Below, piece after piece: positions 1 through 7,250 of a DNA stretch of 10,809 bases. The notes under the pieces are model-generated. The model was not told the DNA's origin. It did no database searches and was given only the letters and a program-made list of their open reading frames with translations. The stretch spans positions 1 to 10,809 of the forward strand of contig CAAGIR010000046.1 in assembly GCA_900769975.1 (NCBI GenBank), written 5' to 3'. Position 1 is the stretch's first letter. Every line of letters starts with the position of its first letter. Position numbers and translations under genes: made by a program. Origin of the DNA: Spirochaetia bacterium (lineage in GTDB: Bacteria > Spirochaetota > Spirochaetia > Treponematales > Treponemataceae).

Positions 1-330
1 GGCGTGCAGACTGTTGTAGTGGTAAATTTCAAACGCACAACCAATTCGCGCTACAAGGTTTATGGCGCTCGTAAATTTCACTTCTTCACAAACACGGAAG
101 CAGCTCGCGCTACGAGTTTTGCTTGGGCAAAACTCTATGTAGCGTTCAGACTGTTGTAGTTGTAAATTTCAAACGCGCAACCAATTCGCGCTACAAGGTT
201 TATGGCGCTCGTAAATTTCACTTCTTCACAAACACGGAAGTAGCTCGCGCTACGAGTTTTGCTTGGGCAAAACTCTATGTAGCGTTCAGACTGTTGTAGT
301 TGTAAATTTCAAACGCACAACCAGCTCGCG
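1..330. repeat. 140-bp tandem repeat, about 2.4 copies
   Basis: Positions 1-140 and 141-280 match at 135 of 140 bases, differing at 1, 6, 21, 37 and 101 of the unit. A third partial copy runs 281-330 before it meets the 132-bp element. The array begins at the window edge, so more copies may lie to the left. Each unit contains the word GTAAATTTCA twice, TCGCGCTAC twice and a long hairpin. There is no convincing reading frame and no ribosome binding site. The unit is far too long and has no spacers, so it is not a CRISPR array. Near-identity of the copies suggests recent duplication or ongoing homogenisation. Function is unknown. Confidence 0.93.
108..144. other. Hairpin inside the 140-bp repeat unit
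   Basis: GAGTTTTGC (114-122) and GCAAAACTC (127-135) form a perfect 9-bp stem around a 4-base TTGG loop. Outside it, CGCTAC (108-113) pairs with GTAGCG (139-144) across a 3-base TAT bulge. The same structure recurs, base for base, at 248-284 in the second unit. No T-run follows it, so it is not a typical intrinsic terminator. It could be a structural element of the repeat or of a transcript. Confidence 0.75.
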
Positions 331-443
331 CCCTGCGCGGCGTCCGGGTTCTTAGGGCGGAGCCCTAAGTCGTGCTGGGGAAAGAGGGAGGTTTGGAGGG
401 AGAGAACCCCCGCTTCGAAAGTAGAGGGGTTCTCTTCCTCCAA
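312..443 (+). repeat. 132-bp dispersed element, left copy
   Basis: This stretch is the reverse complement of 9289-9420, with no gaps and about 7 mismatches in 132 bases. It is clearly GC-richer than the genes. Two hairpins lie inside: CTTAGGGC (351-358) pairs with GCCCTAAG (362-369) around a 3-base loop, and a 16-bp stem joins 395-410 with 426-441 (one G-T pair) around a 15-base loop. There is no T-tract after the second stem. The element starts where the third tandem unit ends and stops about 10 bp before the argF promoter. It resembles a REP- or MITE-like intergenic repeat, but I do not recognise a named family. Confidence 0.9.
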
Positions 444-453
444 GAACCCCCGC

Positions 454-482
454 TTGAACAATCTCTCCATATATAGTAGAAT
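454..482 (+). promoter_or_regulatory. Candidate sigma-70-type promoter for argF
   Basis: TTGAAC (454-459) and TAGAAT (477-482) are separated by 17 bases, close to the -35 and -10 consensus. Transcription would start near 489, about 20 nt upstream of the argF start, which has GAGGTG at 502-507 as its ribosome binding site. The first two T's of the -35 box are the end of a 13-bp direct repeat shared with the neighbouring element. Confidence 0.55.
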
Positions 483-511
483 TTCGCTTTCACAGTTAAG
501 CGAGGTGCAAA

Positions 512-1498
512 ATGAGCGTAGATTTGAGAGGACGGAGTTTTCTTACTTTAAAAGACTTTTCAGCAGAAGAAATTGACTACCTGCTTGAGCTTGCGGCAGA
601 TTTTAAAGATAAAAAAAAGAAACACATTGCAGTCGATGTTCACCGCGGAAAAAATATTGCATTGATTTTTGAAAAAACAAGCACTCGTACACGCTGTTCT
701 TTTGAAGTTGCAGCACACGATTTGGGAATTATGACCACATACCTTGCAGAAGGTTCTCAGATTGGCAAAAAAGAAAGCATTGCAGACACTGCCCGCGTTT
801 TAGGAAGAATGTTTGAAGGAATTGAATACAGAGGTTTCGGTCAGCAGATTGTTGAAGACCTTGCAAAATATTCAGGGGTTCCCGTATGGAACGGTCTGAC
901 AGATGAATACCATCCGACACAGATGCTTGCAGATATGCTTACGATAAAAGAAAATTTCGGCAAACTCAAAGGATTAAAATTAGTCTACTTTGGAGATGCA
1001 AGATTTAATATCGGAAATTCACTCTGCATTGCATGTTCAAAAATGGGAATTCATTTTGTTGCCTGTACTGATAAAAAATATTTTCCGAACAAAGCCTTAG
1101 TTGAAGAATGCAATGAATGGAATAAAACTTCCGGCGGTTCAATTACGCTGACAGAAAATATAGAAGAAGCCGTGAAGAATGCTGATATAATTTATACTGA
1201 CGTTTGGGTTTCTATGGGCGAACCTGATGAAGTCTGGGCAGAACGCATAAAAGACTTGAAGCCTTATCAGGTAAATTCAGCAGTGATGAAAAAAGCAAAA
1301 CCAACTGCAATTTTTATGCACGATCTTCCGTCATTCCACAATCTTAATACAAAAATCGGAAAAGAAATAAACGATAAATTCGGAATTACAGAAATGGAAG
1401 TTACAGACGAAGTTTTTGAATCAAGCCAGTCAGTTGTCTTTGATGAAGCAGAAAACCGAATGCATACAATCAAAGCCGTAATCGCTGCGACTATTTAA
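512..1498 (+). CDS. argF: Ornithine carbamoyltransferase
   Basis: The enzyme transfers the carbamoyl group from carbamoyl phosphate to ornithine, giving citrulline. It is cytoplasmic and trimeric in this family. At 328 aa it has the usual length. Visible motifs are STRTR (57-61) and HPTQ (134-137) for carbamoyl phosphate, and DVWVSMG (230-236), the SMG loop that marks ornithine as the substrate. The C-terminal block ends in ENRMHTIKAV. The usual HCLP motif reads HDLP (270-273), so the cysteine that contacts ornithine is aspartate at 271. The start is ATG with GAGGTG four bases upstream. No other arginine gene, arginine deiminase or carbamate kinase lies nearby, so a biosynthetic (argF) or catabolic (arcB) role cannot be decided here. 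The stop overlaps the convergent smr stop by 4 bp. Confidence 0.93.
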   Translation: MSVDLRGRSFLTLKDFSAEEIDYLLELAADFKDKKKKHIAVDVHRGKNIALIFEKTSTRTRCSFEVAAHDLGIMTTYLAEGSQIGKKESIADTARVLGRMFEGIEYRGFGQQIVEDLAKYSGVPVWNGLTDEYHPTQMLADMLTIKENFGKLKGLKLVYFGDARFNIGNSLCIACSKMGIHFVACTDKKYFPNKALVEECNEWNKTSGGSITLTENIEEAVKNADIIYTDVWVSMGEPDEVWAERIKDLKPYQVNSAVMKKAKPTAIFMHDLPSFHNLNTKIGKEINDKFGITEMEVTDEVFESSQSVVFDEAENRMHTIKAVIAATI

Positions 1499-2115
1499 AT
1501 AAACTTATCTTTTATTAAAATCCATGTTGCACCCGTTCCGCCCTGACTTCTGCCAGGGTGACCGCTTGCACCGAGCCTTTGGTCACGTTCGATAAATACC
1601 CTGACAACTTCACCTAAAATAGGATCGTTTGAAGAACTGTGGTTTCCCTTGCCATGAATTATCATGATTTTTTTTAACTTTCGCCTCACGCAGTCATTGA
1701 CAAAAACTTCAAGATGTTTCCATGCTTCGTCCCGCGTCATTCCGTGCAAATCAAGATAAGCATCAACAGGCATATCTTTTACATATTCGTGAGATTTAAG
1801 TTTTTGACTTTGTTCATACTGTTCAATTGACTTGTCCTTGTCGATAACTCCGTAACGTGAAAGCCACATTTCCATAGGATTTATTCTTTTTTTTCTATCC
1901 TCTTCCATCTGCAGCCTTACAGTTTTACGCTGAACTTCAGCTTCCCGGGCATCTTGTTTACTAGCAAAGCCTTGTTCAATAAAATCTGCATTTGCCTTTT
2001 TTTTAGAAACTGAATTTTTAGAACTGGCATCATTTTTGTTGCCAGCTTTTGTTTTATTGAGTACATCTTCTTTTTGAGAATTTTCCCATTGCAACAGAAT
2101 ATCACCAAAATCCAT
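1495..2115 (-). CDS. Smr-domain (MutS2 C-terminal-like) protein
   Basis: A 206-aa protein with a charged, low-complexity N-terminal half (about 1-110, rich in K, E, Q, S and N) and a C-terminal Smr domain (about 115-205). The domain shows LDLHG (121-125), HGKG (154-157) and GGTGA (192-196), the hallmark motifs of the family. Smr domains bind or cut nucleic acid; stand-alone forms such as SmrB cleave mRNA at collided ribosomes, but assigning that role here is inference. No MutS2 ATPase portion is attached. The gene starts 28 nt after the last bat gene on the same strand, with a modest GGAATGA binding site, so it is probably co-transcribed. Its stop overlaps that of convergent argF. Confidence 0.87.
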   Translation of the reverse strand: MDFGDILLQWENSQKEDVLNKTKAGNKNDASSKNSVSKKKANADFIEQGFASKQDAREAEVQRKTVRLQMEEDRKKRINPMEMWLSRYGVIDKDKSIEQYEQSQKLKSHEYVKDMPVDAYLDLHGMTRDEAWKHLEVFVNDCVRRKLKKIMIIHGKGNHSSSNDPILGEVVRVFIERDQRLGASGHPGRSQGGTGATWILIKDKFI

Positions 2116-2143
2116 AATTCATTCCAAAATCATTTTATTAAAA

Positions 2144-3547
2144 CTATTCTATTAAAATTAAATTTTCTTTTTTAATCCAGCCGCCGTTTTCGTTGTATTC
2201 AATGTAATACCATTTTTCAGTCTGTTCTTTTAACCGCACGCAAGTTCCGGCAGTAATTGCAATGCTTGACAAAGCAGAATCTTCAGGGACAGGACTGAGC
2301 GTTCCGCCAGTTACGATGGCATGTTTTTCGTTTACAAGAGTTCCTGCAAAAAAACTTGCAAAATAAAAAAACGCGGCCACTCCAAGATTAACGACAGCTG
2401 TAACTTTCTTTTTGATTATAAAAAGAATAATCGAACATACAAGAAAAAAAACAAAGATAACAGTAAGCGCATAATAAACAGGAATACTGCCCTCTTCCTG
2501 ACTTTGCGAAATACCGATGCTCTGTTCAAATTTCATACGTTCTTTTCTGACAGCCGGCGAAGGTCCAAAAGAATGTTTTTCTTTAGAACGCAGAGCTGCA
2601 ATTCTGTAAAAATCATTCAGTTCTGCAACTTTATGGTTTTCGACATTTTTTTCTGTAAATGGATTTGAAAGCGCATAAGCAAAAACAGAAAAATCAGCTT
2701 TTGCATCTTGTCGCGTTAAAGCAGATTTTTCGACAGTTACATTGCATGAAGGAAGAGAAAGTTCAATATTTCTGCCGTTGTATGCAGTGGCTATGACACG
2801 GATATCAGGTAATGAATATTTACCGTCTTTTAACGGAGTCCAGTTGAATTTTGCAACAGGGATTTTTTCTTTTGAAAATTCTGTCATGCGTTTTTTTCCC
2901 TTTACGATTTCATACCGGGTAATTTCGTCAAACAAAGAATCTTTCGGAATTTCATAACCAAACTGTTTTATCTGTACCGCGTACTGAATATAAACCATAA
3001 TTTCTATCGGACGTCCTGCAGAAAAAACAAAATTTTCTGTTTTAAAATTCTGGCTGTCTGAACGTGGATATAAAATTTTGTCTTTATTAAGTTCAACAAT
3101 AAGCTGGGGAGCGATAGTTTTCGGATTTTCGTAAACGTGGATTTTTTCAAAAGGAATATTATAAATCCAGCCTTTCACTTTTACGATGAGAGGCAGCATT
3201 TCTATCGTTCCCGGATTTTTAAACGAAAACCAAAATTCAATTCTCGTACCGCTTTCTTCTGCATCAGTAAAATATTCCATCCGACGTGAAGAAATAAAAC
3301 TCGTTCCGTCTTTTAAAGTCTGGAGTTGAGTCTGAACGTCATTAGGATTTGTGTCTGGAATTTCAAGTACATATTTTACTTCCTGATTCGTAAAGTAAAT
3401 GTTTTCCTCAGGTCTGATTACAAGTTGCCTGATTTCCTGGTGAGTAATTGAATATGCAGAACCTGAACAAAAAACAAAAGTCAGGAAAATAATTTTCAGT
3501 AATCTGTTACATAAGTGTCTTTTGGTGAAGAATTGTAATTTTTCCAT
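2144..3547 (-). CDS. BatD/BatE-like membrane protein with C-terminal SH3-like domain
   Basis: A 467-aa protein at the distal end of the bat cluster. Residues 1-33 look like a signal peptide or anchor (basic start, then IIFLTFVFCSG). A beta-rich ectodomain (about 34-345) resembles the Ig-like repeats of BatD, with blocks ending in phrases such as GTIEMLPLIVKVKG and DGKYSLPDIRV. Two membrane segments follow (about 357-378 and 382-404), separated only by basic residues. The tail (about 407-466) has the bacterial SH3 pattern, with WYYIEYNENGGWI near its end, as found in BatE. Predicted topology puts both ectodomain and SH3-like tail outside the membrane. It overlaps the preceding gene by 52 bp; GGGAG lies 13 nt upstream of the ATG, a rather long spacing. 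It may combine BatD and BatE roles. Confidence 0.75.
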   Translation of the reverse strand: MEKLQFFTKRHLCNRLLKIIFLTFVFCSGSAYSITHQEIRQLVIRPEENIYFTNQEVKYVLEIPDTNPNDVQTQLQTLKDGTSFISSRRMEYFTDAEESGTRIEFWFSFKNPGTIEMLPLIVKVKGWIYNIPFEKIHVYENPKTIAPQLIVELNKDKILYPRSDSQNFKTENFVFSAGRPIEIMVYIQYAVQIKQFGYEIPKDSLFDEITRYEIVKGKKRMTEFSKEKIPVAKFNWTPLKDGKYSLPDIRVIATAYNGRNIELSLPSCNVTVEKSALTRQDAKADFSVFAYALSNPFTEKNVENHKVAELNDFYRIAALRSKEKHSFGPSPAVRKERMKFEQSIGISQSQEEGSIPVYYALTVIFVFFLVCSIILFIIKKKVTAVVNLGVAAFFYFASFFAGTLVNEKHAIVTGGTLSPVPEDSALSSIAITAGTCVRLKEQTEKWYYIEYNENGGWIKKENLILIE

Positions 3548-5193
3548 TGTTTCTGGTCATTCTCCCTCATTCTGTTAAATATAGCATTTTCAACTTCTGA
3601 CTGAGTTTCTTTATTTTCAGAAGCCGGAATCATGTCTTTGCTGGATTCGACGGCTTTTTGAATTTCCTGCGATTGAGAAAGTTCAAGATTTATTTTTGCG
3701 TTGACATCTTCTGGTGAAACTAAAAGTGCCAGCTTAAATAAATCAACTGCCTTGTCATAATCGCCTTCACGCTGAGCAATAAGTCCTGCATTATAATATG
3801 AAGCAAACCTGATTTTTGGCGGAGCATCAGGACTTAACTGTTCAAGACGTTCGAGACTTGCGTTTTTTTCATTCTGCATAAGATAAGTTACGCTCAAGCC
3901 GTACAGTGCATACTGTTTGGTAATTTCGTCATTGTTCTGTTCTGACTCCTGTATTGCCTGAGTAAAACCGCTTATAGCTTTATTGTAATCTTTCTGATAC
4001 CAGTTCCATGTACTTTCAAGAATCGTTTTTGCTTCATTAAAATTCTTACTGCATGAAGTGAACATAAGCGGAACAAAAATAATCATTGAAGCCGAATACA
4101 AAAGCCTGAAACTTTTTATTGAAAATTCAGAAACAAAAATGCTGACAACAAATAAAACTACTGCAAGAAAAATAAAAATGCGATGACGGTCAACACTCTG
4201 CATTTCATACGAAACTGTCAGTGTCTGCTCCTGATTATTTACACTCGAAAGAACACTGCTGACATTCTCAAGTTTTTTTTCATGCGGAATATTGCGCAGC
4301 TCGTAAATTACTTTTACAGCAGAGCCGACTTCCGAAGCATCGATAAATTTTGCGTGCGCATTTTTTATAAAAGAAAAATCTTTTCCGACCTGATTTTTTT
4401 TATTCACTTCCTGACAGATGTTCTTTACTTTTTCTTCTCTCAATGCCGTTTTTACGACAGTTATACCATCGCCGGCAGTTATTTCAGATTCGCGCTCAGA
4501 ACCAAAACCGATGATGCATACATTAATTCCAGAGCGGATACATTTGTCCAAAGCCGGAAGCAGTCCTGTGTCAGTTTCATCTCCGTCAGTAAAAAGCAGG
4601 ATTGTCGAAGCCCTTGCAGACGATGACGGAAAAGAAGAAAGCGCTGCTTCAAGTCCTTTGCCAAGACTTGAGCCTTGAGCTGACATCATCGAAGGAGAGA
4701 GAATATCTAAAAGCGAATAAATACTTGCAAAATCTTCTGTCTGAGGAATTGCCATTATTCCGTCACCTTTTGCAAGAACGCATGAAACGGAAATTCCATC
4801 CATATATTCCATAAGCATTTTTGCATATTCAACGCTTGCCTGAAGCCTTGTCAAAGAACTAGGCGCATCGTTTGCCATCATACTGTAAGAGATGTCAAAA
4901 ACAAAAGCACAGGCATTTCCGCTTTTCTGAACAGGAGTAGAAACGCTGCCCCATGAAATTCCTGCAAGAGCAAGAACAAGACAAACGAGTGCAAGACAAC
5001 GACAGATTCCTTTTAGAAAAAGCTTAAAGTAAATTTGAGCAGGTGAATAAACCGCAATTTCGTCATTACTTTTATTGATAAAAAGTTCTGCATTTTTTTT
5101 TGCGCGTCTGCATTTTCTTAAAATGTAAAATATAAAAAAAACAGAAAGAATCAAAAGCCACAAAAACTGCGGTCTGGAAAATTTTATGCCCAT
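3496..5193 (-). CDS. batB: BatB-like VWA protein fused to BatC-like TPR region
   Basis: A 565-aa membrane protein. Membrane segments lie at about 9-25 and 58-80, then a VWA domain (about 93-300) with the metal-site motif DISYS (100-104) and FTDGDET (201-207); the usual MIDAS threonine position is serine (GSSLGKG). A third segment lies at about 338-357. A fourth stretch (364-381) ends LMFTSC and reads like a lipoprotein signal peptide, followed by a helical TPR-type region (about 385-510) including YYNAGLIAQREGDYDKAVDLF, then a polar tail. BatB and BatC are usually separate genes, so this looks like a fusion. The gene starts 1 nt after the batA stop, with GGAG 10 nt upstream. Bat complexes are linked to stress and oxygen tolerance; the substrate is unknown. 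Confidence 0.85.
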   Translation of the reverse strand: MGIKFSRPQFLWLLILSVFFIFYILRKCRRAKKNAELFINKSNDEIAVYSPAQIYFKLFLKGICRCLALVCLVLALAGISWGSVSTPVQKSGNACAFVFDISYSMMANDAPSSLTRLQASVEYAKMLMEYMDGISVSCVLAKGDGIMAIPQTEDFASIYSLLDILSPSMMSAQGSSLGKGLEAALSSFPSSSARASTILLFTDGDETDTGLLPALDKCIRSGINVCIIGFGSERESEITAGDGITVVKTALREEKVKNICQEVNKKNQVGKDFSFIKNAHAKFIDASEVGSAVKVIYELRNIPHEKKLENVSSVLSSVNNQEQTLTVSYEMQSVDRHRIFIFLAVVLFVVSIFVSEFSIKSFRLLYSASMIIFVPLMFTSCSKNFNEAKTILESTWNWYQKDYNKAISGFTQAIQESEQNNDEITKQYALYGLSVTYLMQNEKNASLERLEQLSPDAPPKIRFASYYNAGLIAQREGDYDKAVDLFKLALLVSPEDVNAKINLELSQSQEIQKAVESSKDMIPASENKETQSEVENAIFNRMRENDQKQWKNYNSSPKDTYVTDY

Positions 5194-5194
5194 A

Positions 5195-6196
5195 TTAAAT
5201 AAACTCCTTTAAATAAAGTCGTTTAATTACCCACGCCAGTGCAAAACAGCAAAGCGAAACAATAATCATTTTATCATAATAAAAATCATCAACAGTCTTT
5301 ATATAATAACTCTGAATGACATCCTGCTTTTTAATTATCGAAGACAGCGCCATATTCATTGCAGACAGAGATTCTACACTGTAATACCTTCCCCCTGCTG
5401 CAAGTGCAATGTTTTCAAGCTGCGTCGGATCAAAATTTGAATCAAGATATCCTGAATAAATTTTTCCGTTTGGATTTACGTATTCAATCGGAACTGTTCC
5501 TTTTGTTCCGATTCCGACAGTATATAAAGTTATTCCGTTTTTTTTGGCAAGCGCGCCAGCTGTTTCAGGATGAATTTCTCCTGCATTATTTTCGCCGTCA
5601 GTTAAAATTACGATACACTTTCGTTTTGCCTTTGTAGACTTTATGTGATATACCGCGCTGCTCAATCCTGTCCCGATTGCAGTTCCGTCTCCCATACTTC
5701 CGATTTGAACTTTTGCAAGCCGTGTCTTAAAAGCTGCAATATCATTCGTAAGCGGAACGACAGAAGCTGCCTCAGAACCCATCACGACAAGCCCGTAAGA
5801 AGCACCCGGATTTGATTCTACAAGTTTATTAATAGTAGATACAGCAGCTTCAAGCCTTGTAATACCGTTTATATCGCGCGCTGCCATTGACGGACTTGTA
5901 TCAAGAACAAATAAAACGTCAGTTCCTCGCGAAGTAAAAACTTTTTCCTGATGATGAACTACAGGTTCAGAATATGCTGTCACAACAAACAAAAAACCGA
6001 CAACAGTCAGTACCTCAGAAAAAACAGCAGCAGCTTTTCGCAGTTTGTCGTCCCATGTAAAAACCCAACCATTCCAATCAGAAAAAGTCAGAGGCAGAGT
6101 TATCCTTGAAAAAATTTTAATTTTTCTGAACGTATATACAAGCGGAATCAATAGCAGAAACAAAAAACCTGCAGGATTCATAAAATCAACTGACAT
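5195..6196 (-). CDS. batA: BatA-like VWA membrane protein
   Basis: A 333-aa protein counted from the chosen start. It has an N-terminal membrane segment (7-23), a basic loop, a second segment (about 55-75), a VWA domain (about 92-290) and a C-terminal segment (309-325) with a basic tail, giving a periplasm-facing VWA domain. The metal site is complete: DTSPS (99-103), threonine in GDGTAIG (169-175), and LTDGENNAG (198-206). The ATG at 6196 is preferred over the in-frame TTG at 6229, because a perfect GGAGG (6203-6207) sits 6 nt upstream and the protein then begins directly with the family-typical NPAGFLFLLLIP. With this start it overlaps the previous gene by 11 bp. It likely partners the BatB/C fusion encoded next. 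Confidence 0.9.
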   Translation of the reverse strand: MSVDFMNPAGFLFLLLIPLVYTFRKIKIFSRITLPLTFSDWNGWVFTWDDKLRKAAAVFSEVLTVVGFLFVVTAYSEPVVHHQEKVFTSRGTDVLFVLDTSPSMAARDINGITRLEAAVSTINKLVESNPGASYGLVVMGSEAASVVPLTNDIAAFKTRLAKVQIGSMGDGTAIGTGLSSAVYHIKSTKAKRKCIVILTDGENNAGEIHPETAGALAKKNGITLYTVGIGTKGTVPIEYVNPNGKIYSGYLDSNFDPTQLENIALAAGGRYYSVESLSAMNMALSSIIKKQDVIQSYYIKTVDDFYYDKMIIVSLCCFALAWVIKRLYLKEFI

Positions 6197-7250
6197 AATT
6201 TTCCTCCAACTGTTCTTCAGAATTTTCAAAACAGTTTATCGATTTTATAATCATATCGGAAAGCGTCTTTCGCTCTGATTCTACGAGAGCTGCCTGATGT
6301 TCTGATGGTGGATAAAGCCTTGAATCAATTGAGTCATGCGCATAACGGATATAATCTGTACGCACGAACATTGCAGTAATGTCTTCTACTGCAAACGCAA
6401 TTTCGCTTGGAATTGTTCCTGCAAAAATTTTTTCAAAAGACGAGCGGATTGAATTTGACGAAATTGAAGTAAACCTGAAGTCGAACCTGAACTCAAGATA
6501 ACTGCGCATTATTGTCTGAAGCTCATAGCAGAATTCTATGTCAGTCAATTTTGTATTTTTTGAAAGTTTTTTTATTTTCTTTAAAGTTTCTTCTGCATTT
6601 TTCTTATATCGCCTTTTCTGCAAATACAAATTCCATTTTCGCCGTATGCTGTTAAATCTTAAAAGTATACGCAAGAATAAAATAAAAAATACGATAGCCA
6701 GAAATAAAAACAAAAATATTATATAGGTCGTTCCAGGAATTATAATCGGCGGAATAGGAGGCATCATCTGATTGCTGCCTGTTTTTTCTACAATTGATTT
6801 TACATGAACAGGTTCAAGCGAAACAAAAAACTGCGGCTCACCAATTTCATTTCCAAAAGCTTTGTCAGGACTGGCCTTATTAGGACTGTCTGATGAAGTA
6901 ATCCCCAAAGCGGTATTTAAATTAAACGACGGAAAAGTTATTGCACCTGTTTTCCATGGAATAATTACAAAGCGGACAGTATATTCCATATCAGTTCTAT
7001 ATAATTCCGCTTTTATGACAGAAAATTTATCTTCAAGCCCGACAAAAGGATTTTCAAGTTCACGTTGCTCTATATTCTCATCACCAGAAAAAAAATCGAT
7101 TGCAGACCTAAACGTATATCTTATTTCTGCATGGTCGCCGACAAAAACTTCAAGCGGAAGCAGAACCTGATTTACAAATTCAGATTCCTGCGGAAAAACT
7201 GTAAAAATCAAAAATAAAAAATAACAGAAAGCGCAGAATGTTTTTTTCAT
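6186..7250 (-). CDS. Bat-locus membrane protein, BatD/DUF4381-like
   Basis: A 354-aa protein with a signal peptide (about 1-20, basic start then FLFLIFTVF), a beta-rich outer domain (about 25-150), a proline-rich hinge (164-172, PPIPPIIIP), one strong membrane segment (174-198), and a basic, helical cytoplasmic tail (199-354). The tail has a pattern like ELQTIMRSYLEFRFDFRFTSIS that recalls DUF4381 proteins, which sit between DUF58 and VWA genes in many bat-type loci. The outer half recalls one Ig-like unit of BatD. Assignment rests on position and architecture, as sequence conservation is weak. The ATG overlaps the DUF58 stop (ATGA) and has GAGGGA about 6 nt upstream, so translation is probably coupled. 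Confidence 0.7.
   Translation of the reverse strand: MKKTFCAFCYFLFLIFTVFPQESEFVNQVLLPLEVFVGDHAEIRYTFRSAIDFFSGDENIEQRELENPFVGLEDKFSVIKAELYRTDMEYTVRFVIIPWKTGAITFPSFNLNTALGITSSDSPNKASPDKAFGNEIGEPQFFVSLEPVHVKSIVEKTGSNQMMPPIPPIIIPGTTYIIFLFLFLAIVFFILFLRILLRFNSIRRKWNLYLQKRRYKKNAEETLKKIKKLSKNTKLTDIEFCYELQTIMRSYLEFRFDFRFTSISSNSIRSSFEKIFAGTIPSEIAFAVEDITAMFVRTDYIRYAHDSIDSRLYPPSEHQAALVESERKTLSDMIIKSINCFENSEEQLEENYVS
6203..6207 (-). promoter_or_regulatory. Ribosome binding site that fixes the batA start
   Basis: GGAGG on the minus strand, 6 nt upstream of the ATG at 6194-6196. The longer alternative begins with TTG at 6229 inside the upstream gene and adds 11 residues that do not look like the family's N-terminus. 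Confidence 0.8.

Noticed and set aside
1..330. CRISPR array
   Set aside because: Units are 140 bp, contiguous and without spacers; no cas genes are in the window.
395..441. Large hairpin as an intrinsic terminator upstream of argF
   Set aside because: No T-tract follows the stem on either strand, and the same structure recurs in the other copy next to a different gene.
512..1498. Aspartate or putrescine carbamoyltransferase
   Set aside because: The SMG loop (DVWVSMG) and the C-terminal block are those of ornithine enzymes; only the HDLP change is unusual.
1541..1558. CCCTG/CAGGG stem as an argF terminator
   Set aside because: It lies within the conserved Smr coding region, is only 5-6 bp long and lacks a following T-run.
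4479..4664. Frames opposite and across batB (for example 4183-4626 +, 4418-4678 +, 4479-4664 -)
   Set aside because: They have no domain or binding-site support and lie fully inside a gene with clear VWA motifs in another frame.
6197..6229. Longer N-terminus for BatA starting with TTG at 6229
   Set aside because: The ATG at 6196 has a perfect GGAGG at ideal spacing and gives the family-typical beginning; the extra 11 residues lie inside the upstream gene.
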